A DNA stretch of 64,000 nucleotides, from the NCBI RefSeq assembly GCF_000302595.1, contig NZ_AKZJ01000014.1, positions 62,001 through 126,000 of the forward strand, given 5' to 3'. The notes under the pieces are model-generated. The model did no database searches and was not told where the DNA came from. It was given only the letters and a program-made list of their open reading frames with translations. This DNA is from Pedobacter arcticus A12. GTDB taxonomy: Bacteria > Bacteroidota > Bacteroidia > Sphingobacteriales > Sphingobacteriaceae. Shown in pieces: positions 44,316-52,066 of this stretch. How positions within the stretch are numbered: position 1 is the stretch's first letter; every line of letters begins with the position of its first letter. Position numbers and translations under genes: made by a program.

Positions 44316-45901
44316 TTAAAACACCAAACCCAACTCCTTAAAATAACCAGCAATTTCTACATCCAGCTCCGCTCGTTTGGCTTCCAATTCTTTAATCTCA
44401 CTCATTACCAAATGAATGTCAATTTCTTCCTCTTCCTCAAAAGTATCTACATAGCGAGGGATGTTTAGGTTAAAATCGTTCTCTGCAATTTCTGCTAGTG
44501 AGGCTAAGTGGCTGTACTTTTCTATTACAGTTCTGTTTCTGTAGGTGTCAATAATTTTATCAATATGCTCATCGCGGAGGATGTTTTGAGTTTTTACTTT
44601 ATCAAAATCATTGCTGGCATCAATAAATAAAATATCATCGGGGTTTTCTCGACATTTTTTAAACACCAAAATGCAAGTCGGGATACTAGTTCCGTAAAAA
44701 ATATTTGCCGGCAAACCAATTACAGCATCTAAATAATTTTTGTTTTCAATCAGGTATTTACGGATGTGCAACTCGGCGGCACCCCTAAACAAAACGCCAT
44801 GCGGTAAAACCACTGCCATGGTTCCGTTTTCTGCCAAATGATAAACCATGTGCTGCACAAATGCAAAATCGGCTTTACTAGCTGGCGCTAATTTTCTGTA
44901 TTGGCTAAAGCGGTCATCACTTGTAAATATGGGATTCGCACTCCAATTTGCAGAAAAAGGCGGATTTGCCACAATTGCTTCAAACTGGTGTTCGATGTGT
45001 TGAGGATTCTCTAAGGTATCTTCTTGCTTAATGTCAAAATTGCGATAATGTACACCATGCAAAATCATATTCATGCGGGCAAGGTTGTAAGTGGTACGGT
45101 TCATTTCTTGACCGTAAAAATTGCTTACATCTTTTACTTCCCGGGCCACGCGAAGCAACAAAGATCCTGAACCGCAAGTAGGGTCATAAACAGAGCGTAA
45201 TTTTTGTTTGCCGGTAGTTACTATTTTAGCCAAAATTTTAGAAACTTCCTGAGGCGTATAAAACTCGCCCGCTTTTTTTCCAGCTCCACTGGCGAATTGC
45301 CCAATTAAATACTCGTAAGAATCTCCTAAAATATCAGATTCAGATTCTTCCAGTTTAAAATCTATTTTATCTAAATGCGAAAGTACTTTTGCAATGATGG
45401 CGTTTCTAGCATCAGGCGTTTTACCCAGCTTGGTGCTGTTTAAATCCATATCCTCAAACAGGTTATCAAAGTCCTCTTCGCTGGCTGTCCCCATGGTACT
45501 CAGCTGAATATTGATCAATATTTTTTGAAGATCTTCTAAAATGAAATTGGTTTTGGCCTCATCAAAAAGCGATTCATCTTCGTTATTGCCTCTACCTCTT
45601 TTCGCCACTTCGCCAAAAAGCTCATCAGGTTTTAAAAATAGCCTAACTTTTCTAAAGATTCTTCTTTGATGGCTTCTAAAAACTCATTGCCTTGTGGAGT
45701 TGTCGCATTTATCGCTCTAAACCCAATTTTATCTTGCTTTAAAATAGCATTGGCAAATATTTCCATTTTCTCACTTAGGTATTTATAAAAAATAAAACCC
45801 AAGATATAATCACGAAACTCATCGGCATTCATTTTGCCTCTAAGTGTGTTTGCAATATTCCAAAGTTGTTGTTCTAATGCTTTTTTTTGATCTTCTGACA
45901 T
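44316..45901 (-). pseudogene. hsdM: Type I DNA methyltransferase HsdM, split by a one-base frameshift
   Basis: N6-adenine methyltransferase subunit of a type I system. The first frame (45632-45901, 89 residues) is the HsdM N-terminal helical domain ('ALEQQLWNIANTLRGKMNADEFRDYILGFIFYKYLSEKM') and stops after 'LEKLGYF'. The second (44316-45608) continues with 'VAKRGRGNNEDESLFDEAK', motif I 'DPTCGSGSLL' and the catalytic 'NPPF'. Reading one T more in the T5 tract at 45634-45638 would give the seamless 'GYFLKPDELFGEVAKRG'. No ATG serves the second part; only a GTG at 45608. The catalytic parts are intact, so an error, phase variation or -1 slippage could restore it; but hsdS and hsdR are lost nearby. 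Confidence 0.88.
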
Positions 45902-46115
45902 TGTAAATTTTATTCGATGGTTAAAACTACATTTTTATTCCTTAATGCATTTATATAAAGGCTAAAAGCAAAATGCACAAAGCTTAAAGCTAAAAACCTA
46001 TATTACAGAATGTTAACTCTATTATTTGTGAAATTAATTAATGGACTCTATATAATTTAGGATTACCGCCCAACAAAAAATCCATTGTTAGGTATCTGTT
46101 TTATCGAGTTTAATG

Positions 46116-47030
46116 CTACTCCCTCTCCTTCGGAGAGGACTGGGGTGAGGCTTCCTCCACATACATATCTGCTAAAATATACCACTTACTATCGTCGCCT
46201 TTTTTCCAAATTCTAATATAATTGTATTTGTTTACGCCAATGCTTGCTTTGCCGTTTGTATAAGCTAAATCTCCGCTAAAAGCTCGGTCAACAAAAGTAG
46301 GGTTCGAGGTTATGTGTTGGTTTCTTTGGTCGATAAAATTTATGGCCTGCTGTTTTCCGATAAAAGGCAACTCATCTGGGAAATAAAGCCTTACATCATC
46401 AGCGTAGTATTCTGAGAAGTTTTTATTGCCCGATCGGATGAGCGCTTTGCTAAAAAGTAAATCTGTGCTAAACACAATATCTTCCCGCATTTTTACTTTT
46501 TTTGGACCTATAAGTTTAGGGTACTTGTAATTTGAGGGGTCAATAAACTGAGGGTCGACCTCTTTTACAGGTTTCTTATGCTCAATACCAGCATCTAAAG
46601 CCAATCGCCACTTTTTGTTTTTCTCCGCTTTCCACACCGATAGGTAATGCCCGTAGCTCAACTTTTCGTCTTTTTTAATGGTGTATAAGCCCGCGGTAAA
46701 GCCAAAGTAGCCACTTTTAGAAATCAAGGCGAAATCTGGTTGCCATCCCAACTCAAAATCAGCAGGTTCTTGCTTGCTATAAAAATCTATAATATTTACT
46801 GGGTTTGGTCTAAAAGTAACACCAGTTTTGTCGGCCATTTCTATAAAAGCTTGGTTTAATCCTTTTTTGATGGCCAGGTTGTTAAAGTAAGCTTCTGTTT
46901 TTAGCAAAGAATTTACTGTACCATTTGTTTTTTGGGCAAAAGAAGGAACAGCTAAAAAAGCAGTAAAGCAAAACAATATAAGAGTAGATTTTAGACGGTA
47001 GGTATTTGTATCGGAAAATAGAGTATTCAT
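46116..47030 (-). CDS. Exported NTF2-like (SnoaL/DUF4440) protein with repeat-encoded tail
   Basis: 304-residue exported protein. Signal peptide at about 14-33 ('STLILFCFTAFLAVPSFAQ'); then two cystatin/NTF2-like halves, with 'LLKTEAYFNNLAIKKGLNQAFIEMADKTGVTFRPN' and 'DLLFSKALIRSGNKNFSEYYADDVRLYFPDELPFIGKQQAINFI' typical of DUF4440-like domains that measure ligand or act as enzymes of unknown kind. The last residues, 'ASPQSSPKERE', are encoded by a stretch (46118-46155) that looks like a dispersed repeat, so the original end of the gene was probably a few codons earlier or different. ATG at 47030 is preferred to 47063 because it sits closer to the signal peptide. Confidence 0.78.
   Translation of the reverse strand: MNTLFSDTNTYRLKSTLILFCFTAFLAVPSFAQKTNGTVNSLLKTEAYFNNLAIKKGLNQAFIEMADKTGVTFRPNPVNIIDFYSKQEPADFELGWQPDFALISKSGYFGFTAGLYTIKKDEKLSYGHYLSVWKAEKNKKWRLALDAGIEHKKPVKEVDPQFIDPSNYKYPKLIGPKKVKMREDIVFSTDLLFSKALIRSGNKNFSEYYADDVRLYFPDELPFIGKQQAINFIDQRNQHITSNPTFVDRAFSGDLAYTNGKASIGVNKYNYIRIWKKGDDSKWYILADMYVEEASPQSSPKERE
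46118..46155. repeat. CCCTCTCC...GGGGTGAGG-type dispersed repeat
   Basis: The stretch CTCCCTCTCCTTCGGAGAG followed by GACTGGGGTGAGGC has a CTCTCC-TTCG-GAGAG stem-loop and is of a type widespread in Bacteroidota genomes. It overlaps the last codons of the NTF2-like gene. Copy number elsewhere cannot be checked here. Confidence 0.55.
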
Positions 47031-47138
47031 TTGTATATCGAAAATGTTTAAATGGAATTTCAATTTAGCTTAAATATACAGGAGCTGCAAAAAAGAAATT
47101 ATGCTAAGTAAATATAAAGTCAAAAAGTGTTAATTACC

Positions 47139-47150
47139 GCAAACGATTGC
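47139..47150 (+). promoter_or_regulatory. LacI-family operator candidate before kduD
   Basis: GCAAACGATTGC, a palindrome with the central CG step (GCAAACG/ATTGC), the shape bound by LacI/GalR-family regulators. It lies 113 bases before the kduD ATG and upstream of a weak -7 candidate TAATCTTG (47196-47203). It is the only such site I found in this uronate cluster; no LacI-family gene is in the window. Confidence 0.5.
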
Positions 47151-47263
47151 ATAAATAAATACCTCCATTTCGGCGCTCAAACAATTTAAAATCACTAATC
47201 TTGTTAAAGGCTAAAACTGCAAACCAGCAGCATAAAGCTTTGTATAAACCAAAAGATATTAAA

Positions 47264-48025
47264 ATGAGTTTATTTGATTTAAGTGGTAAAGTTGCTTTAG
47301 TTACCGGATGCAACAAGGGAATAGGTAAAGGAATGGCTTTAGCTTTAGCAAAAGCCGGAGCGGATATTATTGGTGTTTCTGCCAGTATGCCGTTAAGTGG
47401 TGGCGATACGGAACTTGAAGTACAAAAATTAGGTAAAAAGTTTAAGGCCTACCAGTGCAATTTTGGTGATAGACCTTCTTTAGAAGCATTTATTGAGAAA
47501 GTAAAAGCAGAAAACCCAGTAATAGATATATTGGTAAATAACGCTGGAACTATACAAAGAGCGCCAATTGCCGAACATCCGAATGAAATGTGGGACAATG
47601 TGCTTGCAATCAATTTAGATGCACCGTTTATTTTAACCCGCGAAATAGGCAGAAGAATGGTTGAGCAAGGATCTGGAAAAGTAATTTTCACAGCTTCGTT
47701 ATTAACTTTCCAAGGTGGTATTACGGTGCCAGGTTATGCAGCAAGTAAAGGCGCTGTAGGTAGTTTAGTTAAAGCATTTGCTAACGAGTGGGCGTCAAAA
47801 GGTGTAAACGTTAACGCCGTTGCTCCGGGTTACATCGCTACAGATAATACAGAAGCTTTACGTAACGACGAAGAAAGAAGCAAATCTATTTTATCCAGAA
47901 TACCAGCCAACCGGTGGGGAACACCAGAAGATTTTGGTGGCGTAACCGTTTTTCTAGCTTCAAAAGCAGCAGATTATGTACACGGAACTGTAATCACCGT
48001 TGACGGTGGATGGATGGGACGTTAA
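47264..48025 (+). CDS. kduD: 2-deoxy-D-gluconate 3-dehydrogenase / 2,5-diketo-gluconate dehydrogenase type SDR
   Basis: Short-chain dehydrogenase acting on 2-keto-3-deoxy sugar acids in pectin/uronate breakdown (it reduces 3-deoxy-D-glycero-2,5-hexodiulosonate to 2-keto-3-deoxygluconate). 253 residues: 'VALVTGCNKGIGKGMALALAKAGADI' (Rossmann TGxxxGxG), 'VNNAGTIQRAP', catalytic Ser in 'FTASLLTFQG', YxxxK in 'GYAASKGAVG'. The sequence 'SLFDLSGKVALVTG' at the start fits the family, so the ATG at 47264 is used, not the upstream 47201. Its place beside kduI supports the assignment. Confidence 0.9.
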   Translation: MSLFDLSGKVALVTGCNKGIGKGMALALAKAGADIIGVSASMPLSGGDTELEVQKLGKKFKAYQCNFGDRPSLEAFIEKVKAENPVIDILVNNAGTIQRAPIAEHPNEMWDNVLAINLDAPFILTREIGRRMVEQGSGKVIFTASLLTFQGGITVPGYAASKGAVGSLVKAFANEWASKGVNVNAVAPGYIATDNTEALRNDEERSKSILSRIPANRWGTPEDFGGVTVFLASKAADYVHGTVITVDGGWMGR

Positions 48026-48117
48026 TTTTCAATGCGGAAAGCTAAAACCTAGATTTCAGAATTTAGCCGTTTAATTATTAAAAAAAAACGCTAATAAGTA
48101 TAAAAAAGATTAAAGAC

Positions 48118-48948
48118 ATGAAACAGAGATATCATAACAGCCAAAAAGAAGTAAAAGGGATGAACACTGCAGAATTGCGTGAACAATTCCTGATTGAAGA
48201 TTTAATGACAAAAGGTGAAATTAAATTCACTTACAGCCATTACGATAGAATGATTATTGGTGGTGCTGTACCAACTAGCGGAAGCTTGAAATTAGATAAC
48301 TTCCCAATGTTAAAAGCTGATTTCTTTTTAGAAAGAAGAGAAATGGGTGTAATTAACGTAGCTGGAGCTGGAACCATCAGCGTTGACGGTAAAACTTACG
48401 ACTTAGCAAAGAAGGATTGTTTATACATTAGCAGAGGAAGCAAAGACATCAGTTTTTCTTCTAAAGATGCTAGCTCACCAGCAGAATTTTACATTTTATC
48501 TGCGCCAGCACATAAAGAATATCCAACAACTTTGATGAAAGAAGCAGATGCTACTCCAGTAGTTTTAGGTTCGGCAGAAACATCAAACCACAGAACAATC
48601 CATAAATACATTTATGCAGATGGCATACAAAGCTGCCAATTGGTAATGGGCTTAACTACGTTAACAACAGGTAGCGTTTGGAATACCATGCCATCTCATG
48701 TGCATGATAGAAGAATGGAAGCTTATTTCTACTTTGATTTAGCGGCAGACCAAACAGTTTTCCATTTTATGGGCGAACCACAAGAAACTCGTCACATGAC
48801 GGTTCATAACAATCAAGCAATTATTAGCCCACCATGGTCAATCCACTCTGGTTGTGCTACAGCTAGTTATTCCTTTATTTGGGGAATGGGTGGCGAAAAC
48901 CAGGATTATGGCGATATGGATCCAGTTGCGATCATAGATTTAAAATAA
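48118..48948 (+). CDS. kduI: 5-dehydro-4-deoxy-D-glucuronate isomerase
   Basis: Converts 5-keto-4-deoxyuronate to 3-deoxy-D-glycero-2,5-hexodiulosonate, the step before KduD in degradation of unsaturated uronates from pectin. 276 residues, the family length. The cupin zinc site is seen in 'NTMPSHVHDRRMEAYFYF' (two His and a Glu) and the C-terminal 'AIISPPWSIHSGCATASYSFIWGMGGENQDYGDMDPVAI', near identical in layout to E. coli KduI ('FLERREMGVINVAGAGTISVDG' also). It is 92 bases after kduD and ends in a strong terminator. Confidence 0.96.
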   Translation: MKQRYHNSQKEVKGMNTAELREQFLIEDLMTKGEIKFTYSHYDRMIIGGAVPTSGSLKLDNFPMLKADFFLERREMGVINVAGAGTISVDGKTYDLAKKDCLYISRGSKDISFSSKDASSPAEFYILSAPAHKEYPTTLMKEADATPVVLGSAETSNHRTIHKYIYADGIQSCQLVMGLTTLTTGSVWNTMPSHVHDRRMEAYFYFDLAADQTVFHFMGEPQETRHMTVHNNQAIISPPWSIHSGCATASYSFIWGMGGENQDYGDMDPVAIIDLK

Positions 48949-48958
48949 TCAAAAGCTT

Positions 48959-49021
48959 AAAGCCCCTCTTTCATTGTTAAAATTGGTTAGGTTCTAATGA
49001 AATTTATGGGGGGCTTTTTTT
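48959..49021 (+). terminator. Terminator after kduI
   Basis: Arms AAAGCCCC (48959-48966) and GGGGCTTT (49010-49017) with a long loop, then T7. It separates kduDI from uxaC, which therefore needs its own promoter or partial read-through. Confidence 0.65.
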
Positions 49022-49066
49022 CTTCTTCGAAGATAAAAACCTACTTAAAACACAAAAAGCATAAGA

Positions 49067-50473
49067 ATGAAAGACGGAAACGTAATACCCGACGATTTTT
49101 TATTGTACTCTGAAAGCGCTAGAATCCTTTACCATAACTACGCCAAAGACCTACCAATAATTGATTACCATAATCATTTGCCCCCTAATGAGATAGCCGA
49201 AAACAAGAATTTTAAAACCATGACAGAGGTCTGGTTAAAAGGCGATCATTACAAATGGAGAGCGATGCGTACTTTGGCGGTAGATGAGCGTTTTATCACT
49301 GGCGATGCATCTGACGAGGAAAAGTTTATGGCTTGGGCAAAAATAGTACCGTCAACCGTAAGAAATCCATTGTTTCATTGGAGCCATATGGAGCTAAAAA
49401 AGCCTTTTGGCGTAAAAAAGTTTTTAAATGAAAAATCGGCTAAAGAGATTTACGAACACGGTAACCAATTGCTGGCACAAAAAGATTTTTCTACACAAGG
49501 GCTGTTAAAGCAGTTCAATGTTAAAATGGTAGGTACTACAGATGACCCAACCGATTCTTTGGAACATCATAAAGCGCTGATTGATCAGGGTTTCGAGATC
49601 AAAGTAAAACCATCTTTCCGTCCGGATAAATCTTTTGCCGTAGCTGATGCAGTTACTTACCGAGCTTATATTAAAAAACTTTCTGCAGTTTCGGGTATTC
49701 AAATAACCGATGTAGAATCTTTAATAGCGGCCTTACGTAACCGGATTGAGTTCTTTGCAGCTCATGGCGCTTCCATCTCAGATCACGGCTTAACAAGCGT
49801 TCCTTCAAAATTGACGCTTACCGACGCTGAAAAATCAGAGTTCAGTAAATTGTTAAAAGGAGAGGTTGATGATTATTCAAATTCCGATGCTTTTGCAGGC
49901 TACGTTTTAACTGAGTTGGCTAAAATATACCACCAAAAAGGTTGGGTACAGCAGTTCCATTTAGGTGCAATTAGAAATAACAACCACGGTATGTTACGCA
50001 AAATTGGCCCAGATACTGGTTTCGACTCTATCGGCGATTTTAAACAGGCTACAAGTTTATCTAATTTCTTAGGCAATCTAAGTTTGGATGATCAATTGGC
50101 TAAAACCATTATTTATAACCTTAACCCTGCAGATAACGATGTGTTTGCAGCGATGACCGCTAACTTTGCCGATGGGAAAGTTAAGGGAAAAGTACAGTTT
50201 GGTTCTGGCTGGTGGTTTTTAGATCAAAAAGATGGTATGGAAAAGCAATTGAATTCCTTATCAAACATGGGTGTTTTAGGCACTTTTGTAGGGATGTTGA
50301 CTGATTCACGTAGCTTCTTATCATACCCTCGTCATGAGTATTTTAGAAGAATTTTGTGTAATATTTTAGGCAGTGAAATGGAAAACGGACAGGTGCCTAA
50401 TGATGAGCAATGGATTGGTGGTATGGTTAGTGATATCTGCTATAATAACGCTAAAGAATATTTTGGATTGTAA
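49067..50473 (+). CDS. uxaC: Uronate isomerase
   Basis: Isomerises D-glucuronate to D-fructuronate and D-galacturonate to D-tagaturonate, the entry step of hexuronate catabolism. 468 residues with the amidohydrolase-like metal motif 'IDYHNHLPPNEIAENKNFKTMTEVWL' (about 26-51, HxH in 'YHNHLP'), 'DHYKWRAMRTLAVDE', 'VKMVGTTDDPTDSLEHH', and 'GWVQQFHLGAIRNNN'. These are the standard UxaC landmarks. It follows a terminator and is followed by another hairpin. Confidence 0.96.
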   Translation: MKDGNVIPDDFLLYSESARILYHNYAKDLPIIDYHNHLPPNEIAENKNFKTMTEVWLKGDHYKWRAMRTLAVDERFITGDASDEEKFMAWAKIVPSTVRNPLFHWSHMELKKPFGVKKFLNEKSAKEIYEHGNQLLAQKDFSTQGLLKQFNVKMVGTTDDPTDSLEHHKALIDQGFEIKVKPSFRPDKSFAVADAVTYRAYIKKLSAVSGIQITDVESLIAALRNRIEFFAAHGASISDHGLTSVPSKLTLTDAEKSEFSKLLKGEVDDYSNSDAFAGYVLTELAKIYHQKGWVQQFHLGAIRNNNHGMLRKIGPDTGFDSIGDFKQATSLSNFLGNLSLDDQLAKTIIYNLNPADNDVFAAMTANFADGKVKGKVQFGSGWWFLDQKDGMEKQLNSLSNMGVLGTFVGMLTDSRSFLSYPRHEYFRRILCNILGSEMENGQVPNDEQWIGGMVSDICYNNAKEYFGL

Positions 50474-50480
50474 AATTTAA

Positions 50481-50573
50481 CGTCACCTCGAGGGAAACGA
50501 GAGGTCTCACAAGCAATTTACCATGCAAAATGTAGACTTTTTAGATGAGATGTCTCCTCTCGTCGACAGGACG
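50481..50573. repeat. Imperfect inverted-repeat element after uxaC
   Basis: Left arm CGTCACCTCGAGGGAAACGA and onwards (50481-50510) and right arm GATGAGATGTCTCCTCTCGT and onwards (50543-50573) pair as imperfect inverted copies: CGAGAGG-TCTCAC opposes TGAGATGTCTCCTCTCG, and CGTC opposes GACG. It has the size and shape of a small non-autonomous mobile or REP-like element and no reading frame. Confidence 0.6.
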
Positions 50574-50611
50574 CCCGTTTGAATATTACTTTGAATAGTT
50601 GTTTCTATTAT

Positions 50612-50645
50612 TAGGCATAACCATAAGGTTTATGCCTATTTTTTT
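50612..50645 (+). terminator. Terminator after uxaC and its repeat
   Basis: Arms TAGGCATAACC and GGTTTATGCCTA, one bulged base, 4-base loop, followed by T7. It lies 49 bases ahead of kdgK, so kdgK must have its own promoter in the short space, which I could not identify. Confidence 0.7.
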
Positions 50646-50693
50646 AAGGCCTAGCAACAACAAAAATCAACTGCTCTTTTAAATCTCAATCAC

Positions 50694-51710
50694 ATGAAAA
50701 AAGTACTTTGTTTTGGTGAGTTATTGTTAAGAATATCTCCATCGCCTGTAAATGATCCAAATTCAGCGACAAATCCATTTACGCTTTATATGGGTGGCGC
50801 AGAAGCCAACGCAGCAACAGCACTTGCCGGCTGGAATGTTCCGGTACGTTATTGCACCGCATTGCCAGACAATTTTATGAGTCGCCATGTGATTGATTAC
50901 CTAGATTACAAAGGAATATTTACGTCTTCTATTTTATTTACAGGAGATAGAATTGGCGTTTATTATTTAGAACGTGGTGCCGATTTAAAAGGCAGTATGG
51001 TTTATGATAGGGCACATTCTTCATTCTCGCAGCTTAAACCAGGGATGATCGATTGGGATAAAGTATTGCGAGATGTTTCCTGGTTTAACTTTACAGCGAT
51101 AAGCCCTGCTTTAACGCAAGATGTTGCCGATGTGTGTTTAGAAGGTATTCAAGCAGCATCAGAAAAAGGAATTACCATTTCATGCGATTTAAATTACCGT
51201 TCTAAACTTTGGAATTACGGGAAACAGCCTATTGAAATAATGCCCAAATTAATTGAATATTGCGATGTGGTGATGGGCAATATTTGGTCGGCAAATAGTT
51301 TGTTGGGAACCCATATTGATTCCGAAATTCATAGCAAAGGTACCCGTGAAGCTTATCTGGCACATGCCGAACTTAGCTCAAAAGAAATTATCCAAAAATT
51401 TCCGAAGGTAAAAAGCGTAGCCAACACCTTTAGGTTTGATAGCGATGCCAACGACCTTAAATATTACACCAGTTTGTTTACCGGCGGCAAGTCTTACCAT
51501 TCGGCAGAGTTTAATTGCGAAGGTGTAGTTGACCGTTCGGGCAGTGGAGATTGCTTTATGGCTGGTTTAATTTATGGTTTTTACAATCAAAACGAGCCAC
51601 AAGATATCATTGATTATGCTACGTCTGCAGCTTTTGGAAAACTTCAGGAGCAGGGCGACGCTACAGGGCAAGATGTATTGACGGTGAAAAAAGGCGAGCT
51701 AGGGAAATAA
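50694..51710 (+). CDS. kdgK: Sugar kinase, probable 2-dehydro-3-deoxygluconokinase
   Basis: PfkB-family kinase. The 338 residues start 'KKVLCFGELLLRISP', hold 'MGGAEANAATALAGWNVPVRYCTALPDN', and near the end the ATP-site/catalytic 'DRSGSGDCFMAGLIYGF' (about 277-293), where the Asp of GxGD is the base. In the context of kduDI and uxaC the substrate is most likely 2-keto-3-deoxygluconate, made into the 6-phosphate for the aldolase; the family alone does not fix it. The KDPG aldolase gene is not in the window. Confidence 0.88.
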   Translation: MKKVLCFGELLLRISPSPVNDPNSATNPFTLYMGGAEANAATALAGWNVPVRYCTALPDNFMSRHVIDYLDYKGIFTSSILFTGDRIGVYYLERGADLKGSMVYDRAHSSFSQLKPGMIDWDKVLRDVSWFNFTAISPALTQDVADVCLEGIQAASEKGITISCDLNYRSKLWNYGKQPIEIMPKLIEYCDVVMGNIWSANSLLGTHIDSEIHSKGTREAYLAHAELSSKEIIQKFPKVKSVANTFRFDSDANDLKYYTSLFTGGKSYHSAEFNCEGVVDRSGSGDCFMAGLIYGFYNQNEPQDIIDYATSAAFGKLQEQGDATGQDVLTVKKGELGK

Positions 51711-52066
51711 ACGGTCCTTTTTGAATTTTCAACTTAGCACTAAGAACAAGCTTACTCAACAAGTTGCTTGTTAACATTCTATAATATAAATTTTGACTAT
51801 TAACGCTAGGGCGTTTTAGTACGCTGTGTCTTTTGGTAGAGAAATCCAAAAGTATGTCGCTGTCATCGTTAACGGCTATTTAACCTTTCTAACTGTTTAA
51901 TTAACATCTATTTTATCCAACTGCGGTTATTAATTGAATCGGAAATCATTTGAACCTAACAGTAACCTAACTCAGAAAAAGAATCTGTATTGTCCCTGTT
52001 AAGTCCGAGTGATATCTTTGTTAAGTGCGTGGTAATATCGAGTAATTACTACGCTTTCCAGTCGTT
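51711..52066. other. Convergent intergenic gap without recognised features
   Basis: 356 bases between the stops of kdgK (plus) and the outer-membrane gene (minus). I see a small inverted repeat AACGC/GCGTT at about 51802-51815 but no T-run, no reading frame with coding character, no promoter box pointing to a gene and no RNA gene. Confidence 0.5.
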
